Shown here piece by piece: positions 10,283 to 22,105 of a stretch of 64,000 nucleotides of DNA. The first letter of the stretch is position 1. Every line of letters starts with the position of its first letter. Source of the stretch: Rhodocollybia butyracea. Taxonomy: Eukaryota > Basidiomycota > Agaricomycetes > Agaricales > Omphalotaceae. A program made the position numbers and the translations under genes. The stretch is taken from the NCBI GenBank assembly GCA_015501585.1, contig JADNRY010000055.1, positions 124,001-188,000 of the forward strand, in the 5' to 3' direction. A model generated the notes under the pieces. It worked only from the letters and a program-made list of their open reading frames with translations. It had not been told where the DNA came from and did no database searches.

Positions 10283-12427
10283 ATGTCTCAAGCGTCTACG
10301 CTCAAATCTTGGAATGGCGCTCATTTTTCATCTGTGTCTTCGGAATCGCCGCCGAATGTAGGAAAAGAACATGACGGGATCATTGAGGCATTGGTAAGTG
10401 CTGGTCAACTTCGGCAATTGTTCTCCGTTAATAACATCACTAGACCTCTTCGTGGCACAATGATTCTCTGATACCCGTTACTCCTGCAGAAAAACTTGAC
10501 GGTCTGGCTCAATTTGAGCGGAATCTCACCTCTGCAACCGACATATCTCTTTCTACGTCTGAAAATCAGACAGAAATCACTACCGAGACCCACTCTGCCC
10601 AGCTCGAGAACCTTGATGCTCGAATGCCAGCTGCGTCCAAATCCACCGAACACGTTCGATCCTCGCGACACAGTGTGGATCGTGTGTTACCAGAATCATC
10701 TCAGACGAGACCGAACCGGCAAGAGCCGTTGTTGTCGCCGGATACAGTTCGAGATTTAGTTCTTCCTCTGTTGTTGAAAAATGTCACTCTTCGAGGTGGC
10801 AAAGATCATTCTTCGGAGAGCATTCTTCAGGCAACGAACAAGGTTCTTTCAGAAAATGCCTGTCAGAACATTGCGTTGCAGATGGCCGAAGCTCAGAGGC
10901 AACTTTCTCAAGCTCGTGTTCTTGATACTCGCTCTATGGCTGGGGATGGGATTACCAATGGGGATGTAGTCGTAGCTCGAAGTGGCTCACCGCAATCCAT
11001 CCGAGTGTCTAATTCTCCGACAGTAGTTAATGATGTTACGCCACAAGCAAGTGAGAGAGAGAGGTCAAACAGCTTAGGAGTTGGACATGTAGATGGTGAA
11101 GATGTACAGAGTTCAGACTGGATTCCATTGAAGCGTAGGCGACTGGATCTCGACTCCAGGTACTCTTCCGAATCTTTATCTCATCAGCGCTTGGTATCTC
11201 CAATGGCACTCCAGCAAAATTCAGTCAGGAATGGTATACTATCACGATCTGAAGCTATCAACGGAGTTACACCATACCCCAATCACGGTCTACAGCTTAA
11301 TGGGAACGGTCTTCATTCTGAATCATTTGATGATTCCCCTGTTGCATCATATTCGCCCACTCAAACGCCTCAAATTAATGGAAGTTCTTCCATCCATCAC
11401 TCATTGCCCAATTATCTTGTTCACCTCATGATAAAACACCTCCAGTATCTCATCCATCTCTTTCTCCTGCAACAGAACCAACAGCCCTGTCACAGTTTTC
11501 AACCTCACATACATCCCCAAATGGCATAGAGAATCAGAGAATTCAGCCCATTCATCTCAGTGCCTCTCATTCTTCATCTCAAGGAGAACAAGATATGGAC
11601 TGTTCTCCTGGACCACCTGATTCTTGCCAGCCACCACAAGAACAATCTCATTCTACTGAGGGCTTAAATGAACCTGAAGCACCAGCAGTACCCAATCCTT
11701 CCACAGCCATTCCAGTTACTCAAGTGCCGCTATGTCATCATGTGCCAGGTTTATGGGGCATTGGACTGAGCTTGACAAAACCAGGAATTCTAGAATTCAC
11801 GGTTGATATAGATCTTGAGACAGCTCAAAGATGGAATATAAGGTTTGTTCATTTCCAAGCCCCATTTTACCCCTGATCTCATGATGTATAGGTCTGACTC
11901 TGGCATGGGAGACTCAGTGGAGTCCGCTGCTTCAGCAGATGACCAGCAACTGGCAGTTCATCTGTTATGTCTCCCACTTGAACTCGTTGCCTCTGCATTC
12001 CAGAACATAGAGTGGATGTCCTGTCATTCTTGGCCTACACAAGGCTCTCTTCTTGTTGATGTAAATCGCACCAAATCGCACGGTAAAAGTTGGCTGCCTC
12101 ACTTTTTTGTTAGTCTATTTACAGTATGATATATTAGAGCTCACTCACTTGTTTTTGTTCTAGGGAATGGACAATGTTCCTCTGAACATCACAGATGCAA
12201 TCCAGCTTGGCAAAAACACGATTCGGTGCATTCAGTTATCTTCGTTACAGCATCTTTTTGCCATTCATGCCAGTGTTGCACGTCCCACTGCTGCAGAAGT
12301 GGAAGAGGAACCTTCAGTTATTAAAGAGGCCCCTTTTGATCATCGTGCCTCAGAGCAGCCAGACAACACTCCTATCCACACTCAGCCAGAAGAGTTCATG
12401 CTCGATATCAAAATAGACTATGGATAA
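10283..12427 (+). CDS. Conserved-looking hypothetical protein with C-terminal PINIT-like segment
   Basis: Not recognised with confidence. Exons 10283-10393, 10444-11842, 11892-12108 and 12164-12427 total 1991 bases, one short of a multiple of three. The frame changes by minus one near 11417-11422, between IHHSLPNY and SPHDKTPPVSHPSLSP, as if one base were missing. The N-terminal two thirds is Ser/Pro/Gln-rich; a helical part near residues 160-230 contains LVLPLLLKNVTLRGG and NIALQMAEAQRQLSQ. A nuclear-type basic patch PLKRRRLD follows. The C-terminal third reads LWGIGLSLTKPGILEFTVDI, then SLLVDVNRTKSHGKSWLPH and VPLNITDAIQLGKNTIRCI. That pattern (a Trp-Pro strand, VDVN, then P-L-x-I-T, then N-x-I) resembles the PINIT domain of PIAS/Siz SUMO ligases, but no SP-RING zinc motif follows. 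The SUMO link is a weak inference. Confidence 0.7.
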
Positions 12428-12554
12428 GCGGTCTTTCTATCTGTTAGATTTCATTTATCACTTTTGAGGTTATGACTTGCAACAACGACTTACCATTAGT
12501 ATGTCTATGTATCATGCATGATTAATTGGAACATCTGTATACGTTGCATTAGTT

Positions 12555-13349
12555 TTACAAAGATGAAGAGGGCTCTGGCACCAAAAAGCCAACGAGACAT
12601 GAATCCAGCATAAACTCGACATTGACCCATGCATGGGTTAAAGCTTGGAACCATGAGTATACACTGACTATTTCACTCATTAAAAACCTACCAAATAGCT
12701 TTGTCCCGTCCCTGCCTGCCACACGCATAAGTTCCTTCTCGCCGCCTGGATGAAACGGTAGATACGGTGTTATGTTGTACACTTTGCCATTGAAAACCGC
12801 CCAGGCGTCAGTCCGAGTGTTGTGCTGCTTGAGTACAGAGGGGGGTATACGCATCAAAGAATCTGTGCCCTATGAGATAATGAAATGTGAGTGGGTCGTT
12901 CTGGAGCAAGTGTGGCGTACCCGAAGATCCTGGCCCGATGATTTCAGCGCCGCCCAATCAAGAGGACTATGTCCAGGCGCCAAAGCAACCTTCTCTCGTT
13001 TCTTACTAGCCTTTAACGGAGGTTTTACTGTCGTTAAAACAGCGAGGCCTCCCTGACGTGAAGGCGGAACACCTAGAGTGCGACTAGCTAATTGCGGTGC
13101 GGGAGGTGGAGGCATTAGCTGGCTATCTGTAAGAATCTTGGGTATCGAGGAGTCTCCCGTCGTCATTCGTTGAGCGCTGTTCAAGCTGGGGAAAGCAGGC
13201 GGTTCATCGTTGTCTTCCTTCTCCGTGTTCGACCCGTCATCGTCGTCGTCGGCAGAAGGCGGAGAGGTTTGTATGTCTGGTGGATTGGGCAACGAGTTTA
13301 AAGAGACATAAGGCAGAGTAGGAAGCCAGCTGCGGAGGAAGGACGCCAT
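12555..13349 (-). CDS. Cytochrome b5-like heme-binding domain protein (IRC21/Ncb5or N-domain type)
   Basis: Three exons (13349-12921, 12869-12692, 12643-12555) give 231 residues, divisible by three. Residues 1-120 are Pro/Ser/Asp-rich and probably disordered. The b5 domain begins at GHSPLDWAALKSSGQDLR and continues with IPPSVLKQHNTRTDAWAVF, KVYNITPYLPFHPGGEKEL (first heme-ligand His in HPGG), RVAGRDGTKLF and, after the last intron, ALTHAWVNVEFMLDSCLVG (second ligand His). The DW leader and VNxExML ending match the soluble b5 domain of Ncb5or and yeast Irc21 rather than microsomal b5. There is no membrane anchor. It should bind heme and carry single electrons; the partner is unknown. Confidence 0.85.
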
Positions 13350-13492
13350 GGAATATCGAGTCAAAGAGGAACCGGCGGCATCGGCACTAGAGTCGAGCTT
13401 CTCACAGCCACATCATTGACTCACGATCATTCACAATCTTATCTTGGATGTGATACATTCATACATTGATAGTAGATACTTGGTATAGGTCA

Positions 13493-15735
13493 TCAAATCG
13501 GAGCAACTCCATCAGCCATAATCGGCACACCACCATCCTTCGAATCGTCCTCCTTAACGCTCTTTCGGTCAACATCCATATCCCGCTTCCGAAGCTCTTC
13601 CACACTGAGAACATGTCTTTTTCCAACAAATATTCGTCCCAGAGGTGCATCCTTCAACGCTCGCACAATAACATCATTCTCAAACAGATAATGTATATCC
13701 TCCAAAGCGTATCCCGAAGTCTCTGGATAGGCAACATACGCCCAAACCGCCATGATCATACACATGAGACCGAATATGAGGAAAGTGCCGTACGTGATGT
13801 TGGCGAGCATTATGGGGGTGATCTTCGATATCGTGAATGAGAACAACCAGTTGATTCCAACCGCCAGTGAGAGGGAAAACGTGCGGAGATGGTTTGGCGC
13901 GACTTCGCCGGCGCAGACCCACGGTACCGGTCCCCATCCTACAAGACAAGGTATGAGCATCGTTTCAAGACCCAGCAAAAGAGCAGACGCACCAACGCAA
14001 TAAAAGACAGCGTAGAGATACACTGCAACGAGAGAAACATAACTCGCAGGAACAATGGGACTGCCCGACGGCCTTATAGCGCTGTAGCCGCCAATCCAAA
14101 GCATCGTCAACCCTTGACCAATACCACCGACAATCAAACAGTTCTTTCGTCCGAACTTCTCAACAGCAAACATTAGAATGAGTCCAACGGAGACGACCTT
14201 TACTACACCTGAAAGGGAAATGGAATACCGCAGTGTCAGTTCGATTGATCAAGTACAGATGTAAGTACTCACCGTACACGCCGGTCGCAAGGAGCGAACT
14301 AGACTGGCCAGTAATTCCCAACCCAGTAAATATCTGCGGGCTGAAATAATTGATCGCGTTGGTTCCGGTCCATTGTTGGAAGAACATGACGAGGGAAGGG
14401 ATGAGGCATCGATAAGCCATAGCACGCGACTCTCCCATGCCTTTGAACTGCTCCCACAACGACAACGAATCTTTACCTTCAAATTCTTCCTTGATCTCTT
14501 CGAGCGTAACGAGAACAGCTGGATTGTCGGGCGTGGTACGGGCGACATACGCGAGATTAAGGGCGGCTTGGTTGTACTTGCCTTTCTCGACGAGCCACCG
14601 CGGTGATTCGGGCTGGAATAACATTGCGATGAGGAAGATAAAGCCAGGAACGATTCTGTGAAAAGCGTCAGTTGAAACGCGTTTAAGAATAAAGATAAGG
14701 CTTACTGCACGATGAACGGAATACGCCATTGCATATCAGTGGGTGCAATGTTCAGCGATGCACTGTAGTTCACCCAGACTATGAAAGCAACCAAAATCGT
14801 CAGACGACTTTCGTTCATAACAAAGCATAAACGATAAATAATAAAATACTCACAGCTGAGCATGATCCCGATGTTATTGGCGAACTGGATCATACCCGTA
14901 CATCTAAAGAGTCCTCGTATAAGTTTATAGTCGAAACACCTTTCACTGCACGCCTAGAAAAGATTATTTTCTCACCTTCCTCTGATCTTCCTATGAAAGA
15001 ACAACATATTGCATCAGCCAATTGTCTTCGAAATGACAAACGGACAGGACATACCTTGGCACACTTTCCGACACATACGAAGGGACAAGCGCAGAAACCA
15101 TACCGACACCTATCCCTCCCACAAACCGACTAAAATACAACACACTAAGACCCGTAGCAACGCTGGACCCAAGCCCAGCGATAGACTGGATGACACTCCC
15201 AATGATATATATCACAGCAGACGCAATTAAGCATGGTTTTCGACCGAATTTTCCAGAGAAATATCCCATTGATAGTGCTCCAAAGCTGCGACACTTGAAT
15301 TAGATTTGAGGGAGGCAAGAAGAGGAATTACACACAATGATCCTCCTTGCAAAATCGAGACGATATTGCCGTTGAAATTGTTATGAGCGGGTGCACTCAA
15401 TTTGTCGACACCGAAAGATTTTTCAAAGGATGTGAGAGTGATGACTCCGCCGATGAGACCACTATCCATATGGACGATATGATATGCGTATGAACCAGGA
15501 GGGGGATAGCGGGACAACGCGATAGCAAGCGCAAAAACGCAGTAACGAAGCAAAAGGAAAGGAGAAAAAGGAAACAAATGCAAAGTAACAGTAAGCATGG
15601 TTAACTCTGGAGAAAAAACCCAACGCAAACGCACATATCCCATCCATAGAATATGCTTCCCATCGCCGCTGAAAGAGCAAGGATGTAGGCATTTCGGTAA
15701 CGAGAGATTTCTTGTAGCTCGGCTTTGAACGTCAT
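13493..15735 (-). CDS. MFS sugar/quinate-type transporter
   Basis: A 12-helix major facilitator of the sugar porter family, spread over several exons. It begins MTFKAELQEISRYRNAYIL. The conserved signatures are YGWDMG with the DSGLIGGVITLTSFEKSFG segment (helix 1), GKFGRKPCLI in the loop after helix 2, FVGGIGVGMVSALVPSYVSE (helices 3-4), PESPRWLVEKGKYNQA before the central loop, MFFQQWTGTNAINYFSPQIF (helix 7), VEKFGRKNCLIVGG, and YPETSGYALEDIHYLFEND at the end (PETSG in place of the usual PETKG). The cytosolic tail is Lys/Asp-rich. The segment DSGLIGG with a Trp in helix 1 is closer to quinate/sugar permeases than to hexose carriers, but the substrate cannot be assigned. It acts at the plasma membrane by family knowledge. 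Confidence 0.9.
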
Positions 15736-16843
15736 GGTTATGGCTGTTGTGGATATGGCTGTTGCACTACTAAAGATATTCTGTATCTTGTATCGTAGTA
15801 AAACGATATCTTGAATGTTGAATCCAAATTGTCCTCGTAGTATTTATCGTCTCCTTGTTTCGTGCTTTGGCTTAGTGCAGCTTCTCAAGTGTATGGTGTA
15901 GTGCGGAGTAGCTCCTAAGGACCGGAACTGAAAAGTGGACTGAAGAGAAAAGAAGGGGAAGTGGGGAAGTGGAAGTTACCCCACATATTTATTGCATGCG
16001 TCCCTCGCTTGAACCTTTTGACGTCGGCCCGGAGTTATCGGTCCGACCGAAAATCCTGTACCTTAGAGGTGATTGGATATTGGATAAATATTGACGTCCG
16101 GATGGGAGAAGAAAGAGCCTGGGGAGGATTTTAGCCATAGAGTTCGAAAGCGTGTTCGAAGCTGAGACAACCATTAGAAACCGAAAAGCTGTGACCAAAT
16201 TGAAGCACAATAGATAGGAGATGGAACGATGAGATAGGCGCATGAATGTTAGTCGGTGTTTAACGTTTAAGAGAGAGGTTTTTATGCTTACAGCGGCTGG
16301 AACCAGCGCTCCGAAGATTACTCCTATCGCATAACAGTGAACACCATGCATTATGGAGCTAGCGGATGCGTTCCGACCCAGATAAGGACAGGAGGTACAC
16401 GATTCGGTTATACTATCGAGGAGTCGGTGAGATTGGAGAGGACTATAATATCGATGAGGCGTGGCTGCGGAGAAGATCGAGAAGGGCTGCACTGTACTGT
16501 ACTAATCCGACTCGGAGTCTTACACATATACATGGAGGCTTTCCTTTGCATCCTTGTTTGCACCTCCGCATTTTCAAAAGGTAGGTAGGTAGTTTCAACG
16601 TTCCCAGAAATCGGCTGTAATTCGAGGATCTACGAGGATATCTGTGAAGGCCCTGGAAAATGAAGACCACTCTCATAACTTGAATCCTCTTTTGAATCTC
16701 GGGTAAGTACTACTTGAAATAAGAAAGATTTCAGGATTGACTAGCTAGTATACCCATCGATATTACCAGAACTAACATATCACCTAGGATATCCGGCGGA
16801 TCGAGGTTAGTAGTCTTTGCATTGGTACTGATCGAGATCCCTC
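15736..16843. other. Upstream region of the transporter and F-box genes
   Basis: 1.1 kb between divergent starts. Open frames inside (for example minus 15989-16492) show no motif and overlap each other, so I do not call a gene. A 'gtaggtaggtag' run lies at about 16580-16592; a second one lies right after the F-box gene. Confidence 0.45.
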
Positions 16844-18652
16844 ATGCGCCAGTGTTCATTACATAAACATTTGCGAACAAGCTTTAAAGCCGAAAAATTT
16901 TCACGTGATCGTGAGGCTCGAGAGTTACCAAGGTTGCGGCGCGTATCTTCGAAGTGCGCACCAATGACAGAGGTTTTTCAAGGTACTTATACAGTCGGTG
17001 ACCATCCCCAAACTAAAACATCCCTAGGATCTATTCTCAAAGTGTTGGACTTTCCCAAACTTGAACTTCCTGCCAAATGTCGTGGCTGGACCCATGCATT
17101 GGAGTTTGATGTAGAGCGAATGCGCTGTGCCGAAATAATCGATGAAATACGCTCAGGAGCTCCCTCTTCGCTTGGGGACCTGGATAACCTTGTCCTTGAA
17201 ACTCAGAGCACTTTGGATCATTATGAGGTGGAGTTGGAGTGCCTAAAAAGTCTTATTGATTCGATCGAAGGACGCGCGAGCCGAATCCGCCTATACAAAG
17301 AAGGGATTCTTTCTATGAAAGCGCCAGTCCGAACGCTCCCCGACGACGTCTTGGGTAGCATCTTCAAGCTTATTTGTTGCACTCATGCACAGTTCAACTA
17401 TATAGGATTCCGACGTATGCAGACCTTGATGATCAGTCAGGTCTGCAGCAGATGGTATAATCTGGTCACCTCTATGCCTGCGTTATGGTCTTGCTTCGCT
17501 CTTGACTATTCAAAGCTTAAGCATCCGATGCTTTCCATCTTCCTTAAACGCTCCTGTTTACACACGCTCGACGTCAAACTAGACCAGGCTAGTTATGTGG
17601 ATAAGGCTTCTGCTCCTGTCGATATATCGGGTTTTCTCACTTCTGCATCTACCGATCGATGGCGTTCAGCGGTATTGGGTGGAAAAGGTGAACTGTTGCA
17701 GTCATTGTTTACAGGTGACAGGGTATTCCCAGAGTTGCACCATCTCAAAATAAACAACCTCGCCACGTCCCAGACATGTGTAATTACTTGTCCTCAATTG
17801 CGCTCACTTTCACTCAATCAGTTTAATGGTTCCGCTACATTCAGATTCACTCATCCCTGTGCTGCTGGTAAATATCTAACTCTGGGAGCACTAAGCTCCG
17901 ATGCAGTCTTCCACATCCTGGAGAATTTCCCAAATGTCTGGGACCTCTGCCTCGGAATGAAGCAAGGTCCTAGCCCTATGGTGCCAGTAGATCTTACTTT
18001 TCTTTACGTGCGAACTTTGGAATTCTATGTATGGGGTAGATATTATGAATCTCTGGGGATCCTAAACAGTTTCACCACGCCTGGCCTGACTCATTTCTCC
18101 TTCAAGTCGAGATCACCGGAGTGTATAGCCTCCCATTCCCTGCTTTTTTTGTCCTCGTGGATTGAGCAAAAGAGACCCCCTTTAACCCATCTTTCCATCC
18201 AAGGTGTCTCCTTTACCTCTAAGGAAATACTGGACTTGTTCTACCTTTTACCATCCTTGCAGAGCTTCGATTGCCGGGAGAATAAGCAGGTCCCTGGTGG
18301 AGGCGCAGTTGACCAGTTGCTACTAGCGTTGACCCCTCCTCAATTTCGTGCTTCGGAAGATGATAAAGAGTTCATTCAACCTTGGAAAAACAACCAGAAT
18401 CATATACCCGTTATCATCCTTCCGATTCTTCGAGCGCTGCTTCTGGCGATGGAACTGGGGGAGCGCAAGCTAGATTTACTTGCGAATCTCCTCCGTGCGA
18501 GAAAAGAGAATCTAAAAACTGTTATTTTACCCCAGTTACAGAAGGTGGAGTTGGGCGCTTATCCGAGGGAAAAGTTAGAGAGAGAGATTTTGGCACTTCA
18601 GAAACAGAACCCGGGCCTCGATATCCAGATCAGCGACTCGGATGTTAAGTAG
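16844..18652 (+). CDS. F-box protein of the agaricomycete type
   Basis: A single uninterrupted frame of 602 residues. A coiled-coil-like stretch (about residues 110-155, LGDLDNLVLETQSTLDHYEV and following) leads into an F-box at about 161-215: PVRTLPDDVLGSIFKLIC, then LMISQVCSRWYNLVTSMPAL with WSCF. The remainder is a run of irregular Leu-rich segments with strands such as LRSLSLNQF, FPNVWDLCLG and LTHLSIQGVSFTS, like LRR-type substrate receptors. Family members bind SKP1 and bring targets to a cullin-1 ubiquitin ligase. These genes form large, fast-changing families in mushrooms, and the target is unknown. A Met at about residue 41 is an alternative start. The lack of introns is common in this family. 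Confidence 0.85.
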   Translation: MRQCSLHKHLRTSFKAEKFSRDREARELPRLRRVSSKCAPMTEVFQGTYTVGDHPQTKTSLGSILKVLDFPKLELPAKCRGWTHALEFDVERMRCAEIIDEIRSGAPSSLGDLDNLVLETQSTLDHYEVELECLKSLIDSIEGRASRIRLYKEGILSMKAPVRTLPDDVLGSIFKLICCTHAQFNYIGFRRMQTLMISQVCSRWYNLVTSMPALWSCFALDYSKLKHPMLSIFLKRSCLHTLDVKLDQASYVDKASAPVDISGFLTSASTDRWRSAVLGGKGELLQSLFTGDRVFPELHHLKINNLATSQTCVITCPQLRSLSLNQFNGSATFRFTHPCAAGKYLTLGALSSDAVFHILENFPNVWDLCLGMKQGPSPMVPVDLTFLYVRTLEFYVWGRYYESLGILNSFTTPGLTHFSFKSRSPECIASHSLLFLSSWIEQKRPPLTHLSIQGVSFTSKEILDLFYLLPSLQSFDCRENKQVPGGGAVDQLLLALTPPQFRASEDDKEFIQPWKNNQNHIPVIILPILRALLLAMELGERKLDLLANLLRARKENLKTVILPQLQKVELGAYPREKLEREILALQKQNPGLDIQISDSDVK

Positions 18653-20431
18653 GTAGGTAGGTAGAACCGGCGCAAGCAGATGAAAGCATACCAGACATAT
18701 ACAAAACAAACTCTAGTTTATCTACTGTACAGTAGTCTGCAACACCATATTGGTTTCTCTAACCTAGTGTTTTCTGGCTGGAGGATAGTCTTGACGTGAC
18801 GCAGCGCGTTGGAAATTTCTAGAACTTGAGGCAAGAGATATTATTCCGATATTCGATTGATAGACTGACTGGTTAGACAAGACGAAGCAAATTAGACATA
18901 GAAACAGGAAGAAAAAAAGAGATAAAACTACGAAACCACTTATAGTATACGGGCACGAAGAAATTGAACGTTTGATACTCGGTGGAAAGAAATGAAAAAA
19001 CTTGGATGAATATAAACAACGTAGATACTTATGTATTGTATGTATGTATGTATTGGACAGAACGAAACGAAACGACAAAACCGACGGAAACCAGGAAAGG
19101 AATGTAAGGTCCCATTTAAACCATAATACAACCGTACACAGTAGCAGTACACCGGTAGCTCTAGCCACAGGCTGAGGATGACTTGATAAATGAATAAGAG
19201 GAGATTGAGTATAAGTAGGACAGCACGAGGATTTGTTTCGACAACAACAGAGACAGGAGCAGACAGGCAGAAGGAGGTCGAGAAAAGGAAAGAAGGAAAA
19301 GAAGAGAAGGAGGATAAAGATAAGATGAGAAGCGACAAAAGTAGATGTGGCTGTAGATGTAAAAGTAGATGTGGAAGTGGACATAGGCATAGAAGTAGAA
19401 GTAAGGACAGGAAGGAACGATAAAAAAGAAGAGTGAGAAATAGGGAGAGCGAAAAGATATAAATTCTAGTCTGATCACTGATAATTGGATAAGAACGACA
19501 GGGAGGAGGAGGATGAAAGTCATGTCGTAAATGGCGGGACACAAAACAAGATGGGACACAAAACAAGATGAGAAACTGATATTACAATAGATAACGAGTG
19601 GATGAGAGATCGACCAAGCGTAGAAAGATTGCAGAGATCAAGGAGGAACATAATGCAGAGTGAGAGAGGGAGAACAGGAGAAAGAGAGAAGCAAGAAAGA
19701 GGTAGTAGTACAGTGATACAACACGGTCGATCTTTGAGTCAAAGGTTCGTCCGTCCGTGGGTTCTAAGGGAAATCGAATGAAAAGGGAAGGTAAGTCCTC
19801 AAAACTTGTAAACCTACTCGTAAGCGACGCGTAAATTCCACTCTATCGCTCTTCGACACAGCCCACTAACCCATCATGAACTGCGAAGGCGAAGAGGTAT
19901 CATAGGACCACAGGATGAACCATGAGACAGGTATAGAGGGAGTTGAAGCCAGAACCAGGTCATACATCGGTGCGGTACGATTAATGTTTGGTATACCTTC
20001 TCCTCTTCGTTGAACGCAAACAAACATAGATAGATAGTAAGAAGTGGAGTGGGAACGAGTGACATCTTCACTTATCGGATTCAGAGTCGCAGAACCAGCT
20101 AGAACCGGACCCAAAAATGTGGCTGAAACTGCGGCCAAGTGAAGCCGAGTAGAGTGAAACTCGAGCCGTTTTTCGCGTCGTCAGAAAGATAGAGTGAAAT
20201 TCGTGAAAAATAACCAGAAAACCGAAAAACCAAGATTGTGCCTTCCACCTCCTTCTTGTGCGTTCCCGCTAGCTACGCGTAGGCAACTTTCCGTCCTACG
20301 TAGTGCTTTGTGTATCGTACTCTCCTTGGACGCATTACCGTCTGATTCCAACCCCAGCTCCGGTCCTGCTATCCCGATCCTTATCCTTACCCAGCCCAAC
20401 CTCAGTCGCCGCCATCCCATCCCTCCCCCAA
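18653..20431. other. Purine-biased non-coding stretch
   Basis: 1.8 kb, strongly A/G-rich on the plus strand (about 18,840-19,790). The long minus-strand frames here (for example 18764-19390 and 18940-19566) consist of Phe/Leu/Ser/Cys/Tyr runs produced by the composition, and the plus frame at 19190-19423 is Lys/Arg/Glu low complexity. I see no gene. It includes a GTAT-type microsatellite at about 19030-19053. It may hold a long 3' untranslated region of the Gln-rich gene. A possible last exon of that gene ('acggtaatgcg...' read on the minus strand, around 20270-20330) is too weak to call. Confidence 0.5.
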
Positions 20432-22105
20432 TCACGTCCTTACCAAATCAATCCCAGCCTCCAAACTCCTATCACTTGCATCTGATCTCATCCTCTGCGC
20501 TTGCTGCTGCTGCATCTGCATCTGATTCTGCATCTGCGCCTGTTGCTGCTCGTACTTTTGCTGCTGCACCTGCGCCTGCATCTGCTGTTGCATCTGCATA
20601 TTCTGAGCTTGCTGCTGCTGCGCTTGCATCTGCATATTCTGAGCCTGCTGCTGCTGTGCTTGAATCTGCATATTCTGATGCACCTGCTGCTGCTGCATCC
20701 TCACCTGCTCCTCCTCAAACAGCTTTCGGCCAACGTCTGCTCGTAGACCGATATTTGCTTTTTGCGAGTTGGCAGGGTGGAGTTGTTGTGGGGAGCCAGA
20801 GTGTTGGTTAGATTGGTTAGTGACGAGAGGAGCAGCACCGCTAGCCCCGGCTCCGACGCCAGACCGGATAGACGCGTGTATGTATTCCGGATCCTGTATC
20901 CCAAGATGATTACTCGACGCTTCCTGCCGAAGAGTCGAGGGACTAGAAGGATACGACGCTGGAACCTGCGCAGGTAACGCGGGAGGTGGGAGTAGATGGG
21001 CTGGAGGTGGCACATTCGTTTGTGGCGGTGACAGCGACTGCGGCGAATGCTGTTGCGCGTGTTGCGCCATTTCATCACTTCTCGCAATCATACGCGACGA
21101 CTGTGGATCATGCGTGGGGAACAGAACCCGTGGCTTCGCACGCATGGTATTAGAATTGACAGATGTTCCCAGCGCACGAAAGGCGGCTGCATCTCGGGCG
21201 TTTTTGCTCGTGTTTTGACGAGCGGGAGATGGAGATGTCGCGAGGAATAACATGAGGTCAGCTGCTTCATTATCTGTAGCTGGAGGGGCTAGATCGTTTC
21301 TGGAGTAGTCGGAGTGTTTGTACTTGGAGTTGTAGCACTAGTTGCTGTTGTTGTTGTATCTGCAATCGATGGCCGATTATGCAACAAAAGCGAAGTGAGA
21401 GTAGCTGCAGCTTCCATGTCGACATCGCCGACACTCTTCCTGCCTTTACCCCTCTCTTTTCGTTTCTCCTTGTCCTTGTCCGGCAGTTTCCGACTCTTAG
21501 CATGCGCACGTGTTGATTCAGCGATGCTTCTGACTACTTTTGCATTTCTAATTTTTGGAGACATGGAAGGTCGGACGGGGGCTGGGACAGGGGGATCGTT
21601 TGCGTTGAAAATTGTTCGGGCCTGGTTGGATGGTGGCGGTGCTAAAATGGAGGTGAAAAGAGTTGTGTGGTTATGCGAGTAGGGTTCGGCGCGTGGACTT
21701 GGACCTCGACTAGCGGGAGCTTTGCGCTTCGCGGTGTAGGAGCGTGGAGCGGAACTTGATGAAGCTTCGACATCGCCAAAAGAACTAGGGTTACTGTTCG
21801 TGGCGTGTGATAGACGAGTACGCAGTGTTCGAGTTACCTGTATACAGTAAACAACTGTGTGATTGAAGAGAAAAACCACCTACATTCGACAATTCTGCTC
21901 TCGCGAGAAACTTTTGAACAGCTTTTTTCCTCCTTTCTCGTTCAGCTGGCTCGCTCGACGTCGAAGAAGACGACGAGGTCATACTCATACCCATCATAGG
22001 TCCTTGTCCATGTCCATGTCCATGACCAGCAAGTGAGACCGGGATAGGCTGCAGATACGATATCGGAGGCGAAGGAGACGTGGCTGACGACGAAGGTGTA
22101 GCCAT
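20432..22105 (-). CDS. Gln-rich protein, possibly a Whi5/Nrm1-like regulator
   Basis: The first exon starts MATPSSSATSPSPP (ATG 22103-22105) and contains a His/Gly run and the basic segment RRKKAVQKFLARAEL. An intron of about 50 bases joins it to SNVTRTLRTRLSHATNSN. Ser/Pro/Lys-rich sequence follows with a Thr run, then NEAADLMLFLATSPSPARQ, then a polyglutamine C-terminus (MQQQQ, QAQQQQAQNMQMQ repeats). The frame shifts by minus one at about 21296-21300, just before DLAPPATDNEAADL. An 86-base intron with a weak GTTGCA donor could also join the parts. A short basic helix followed by a hydrophobic motif before SPSP recalls the fungal G1/S repressors Whi5/Nrm1, but this is a weak inference. The end is uncertain: a GTAAGG donor lies just before the stop, so another exon may follow. 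Confidence 0.55.
20500..20712 (-). repeat. CAG/CTG repeat coding for a Gln-rich tract
   Basis: The plus strand shows many 'ctgctgctg' runs. A unit of about 36 bases containing 'ttgctgctgctgcgcttgcatctgcatattctga'-like sequence is repeated, which reads QAQQQQAQNMQM on the minus strand. It lies inside the Gln-rich gene and is likely to vary in length between strains. Confidence 0.8.

Noticed and set aside
15989..16492. A 167-codon minus frame with hydrophobic stretches.
   Set aside because: No start context, no motif and no plausible splicing; it lies in the promoter region of two divergent genes.
18764..19566. Two long overlapping minus-strand frames of about 208 codons.
   Set aside because: They are Phe/Leu/Ser/Tyr runs caused by a purine-rich plus strand, overlap each other in different frames and have no motif.
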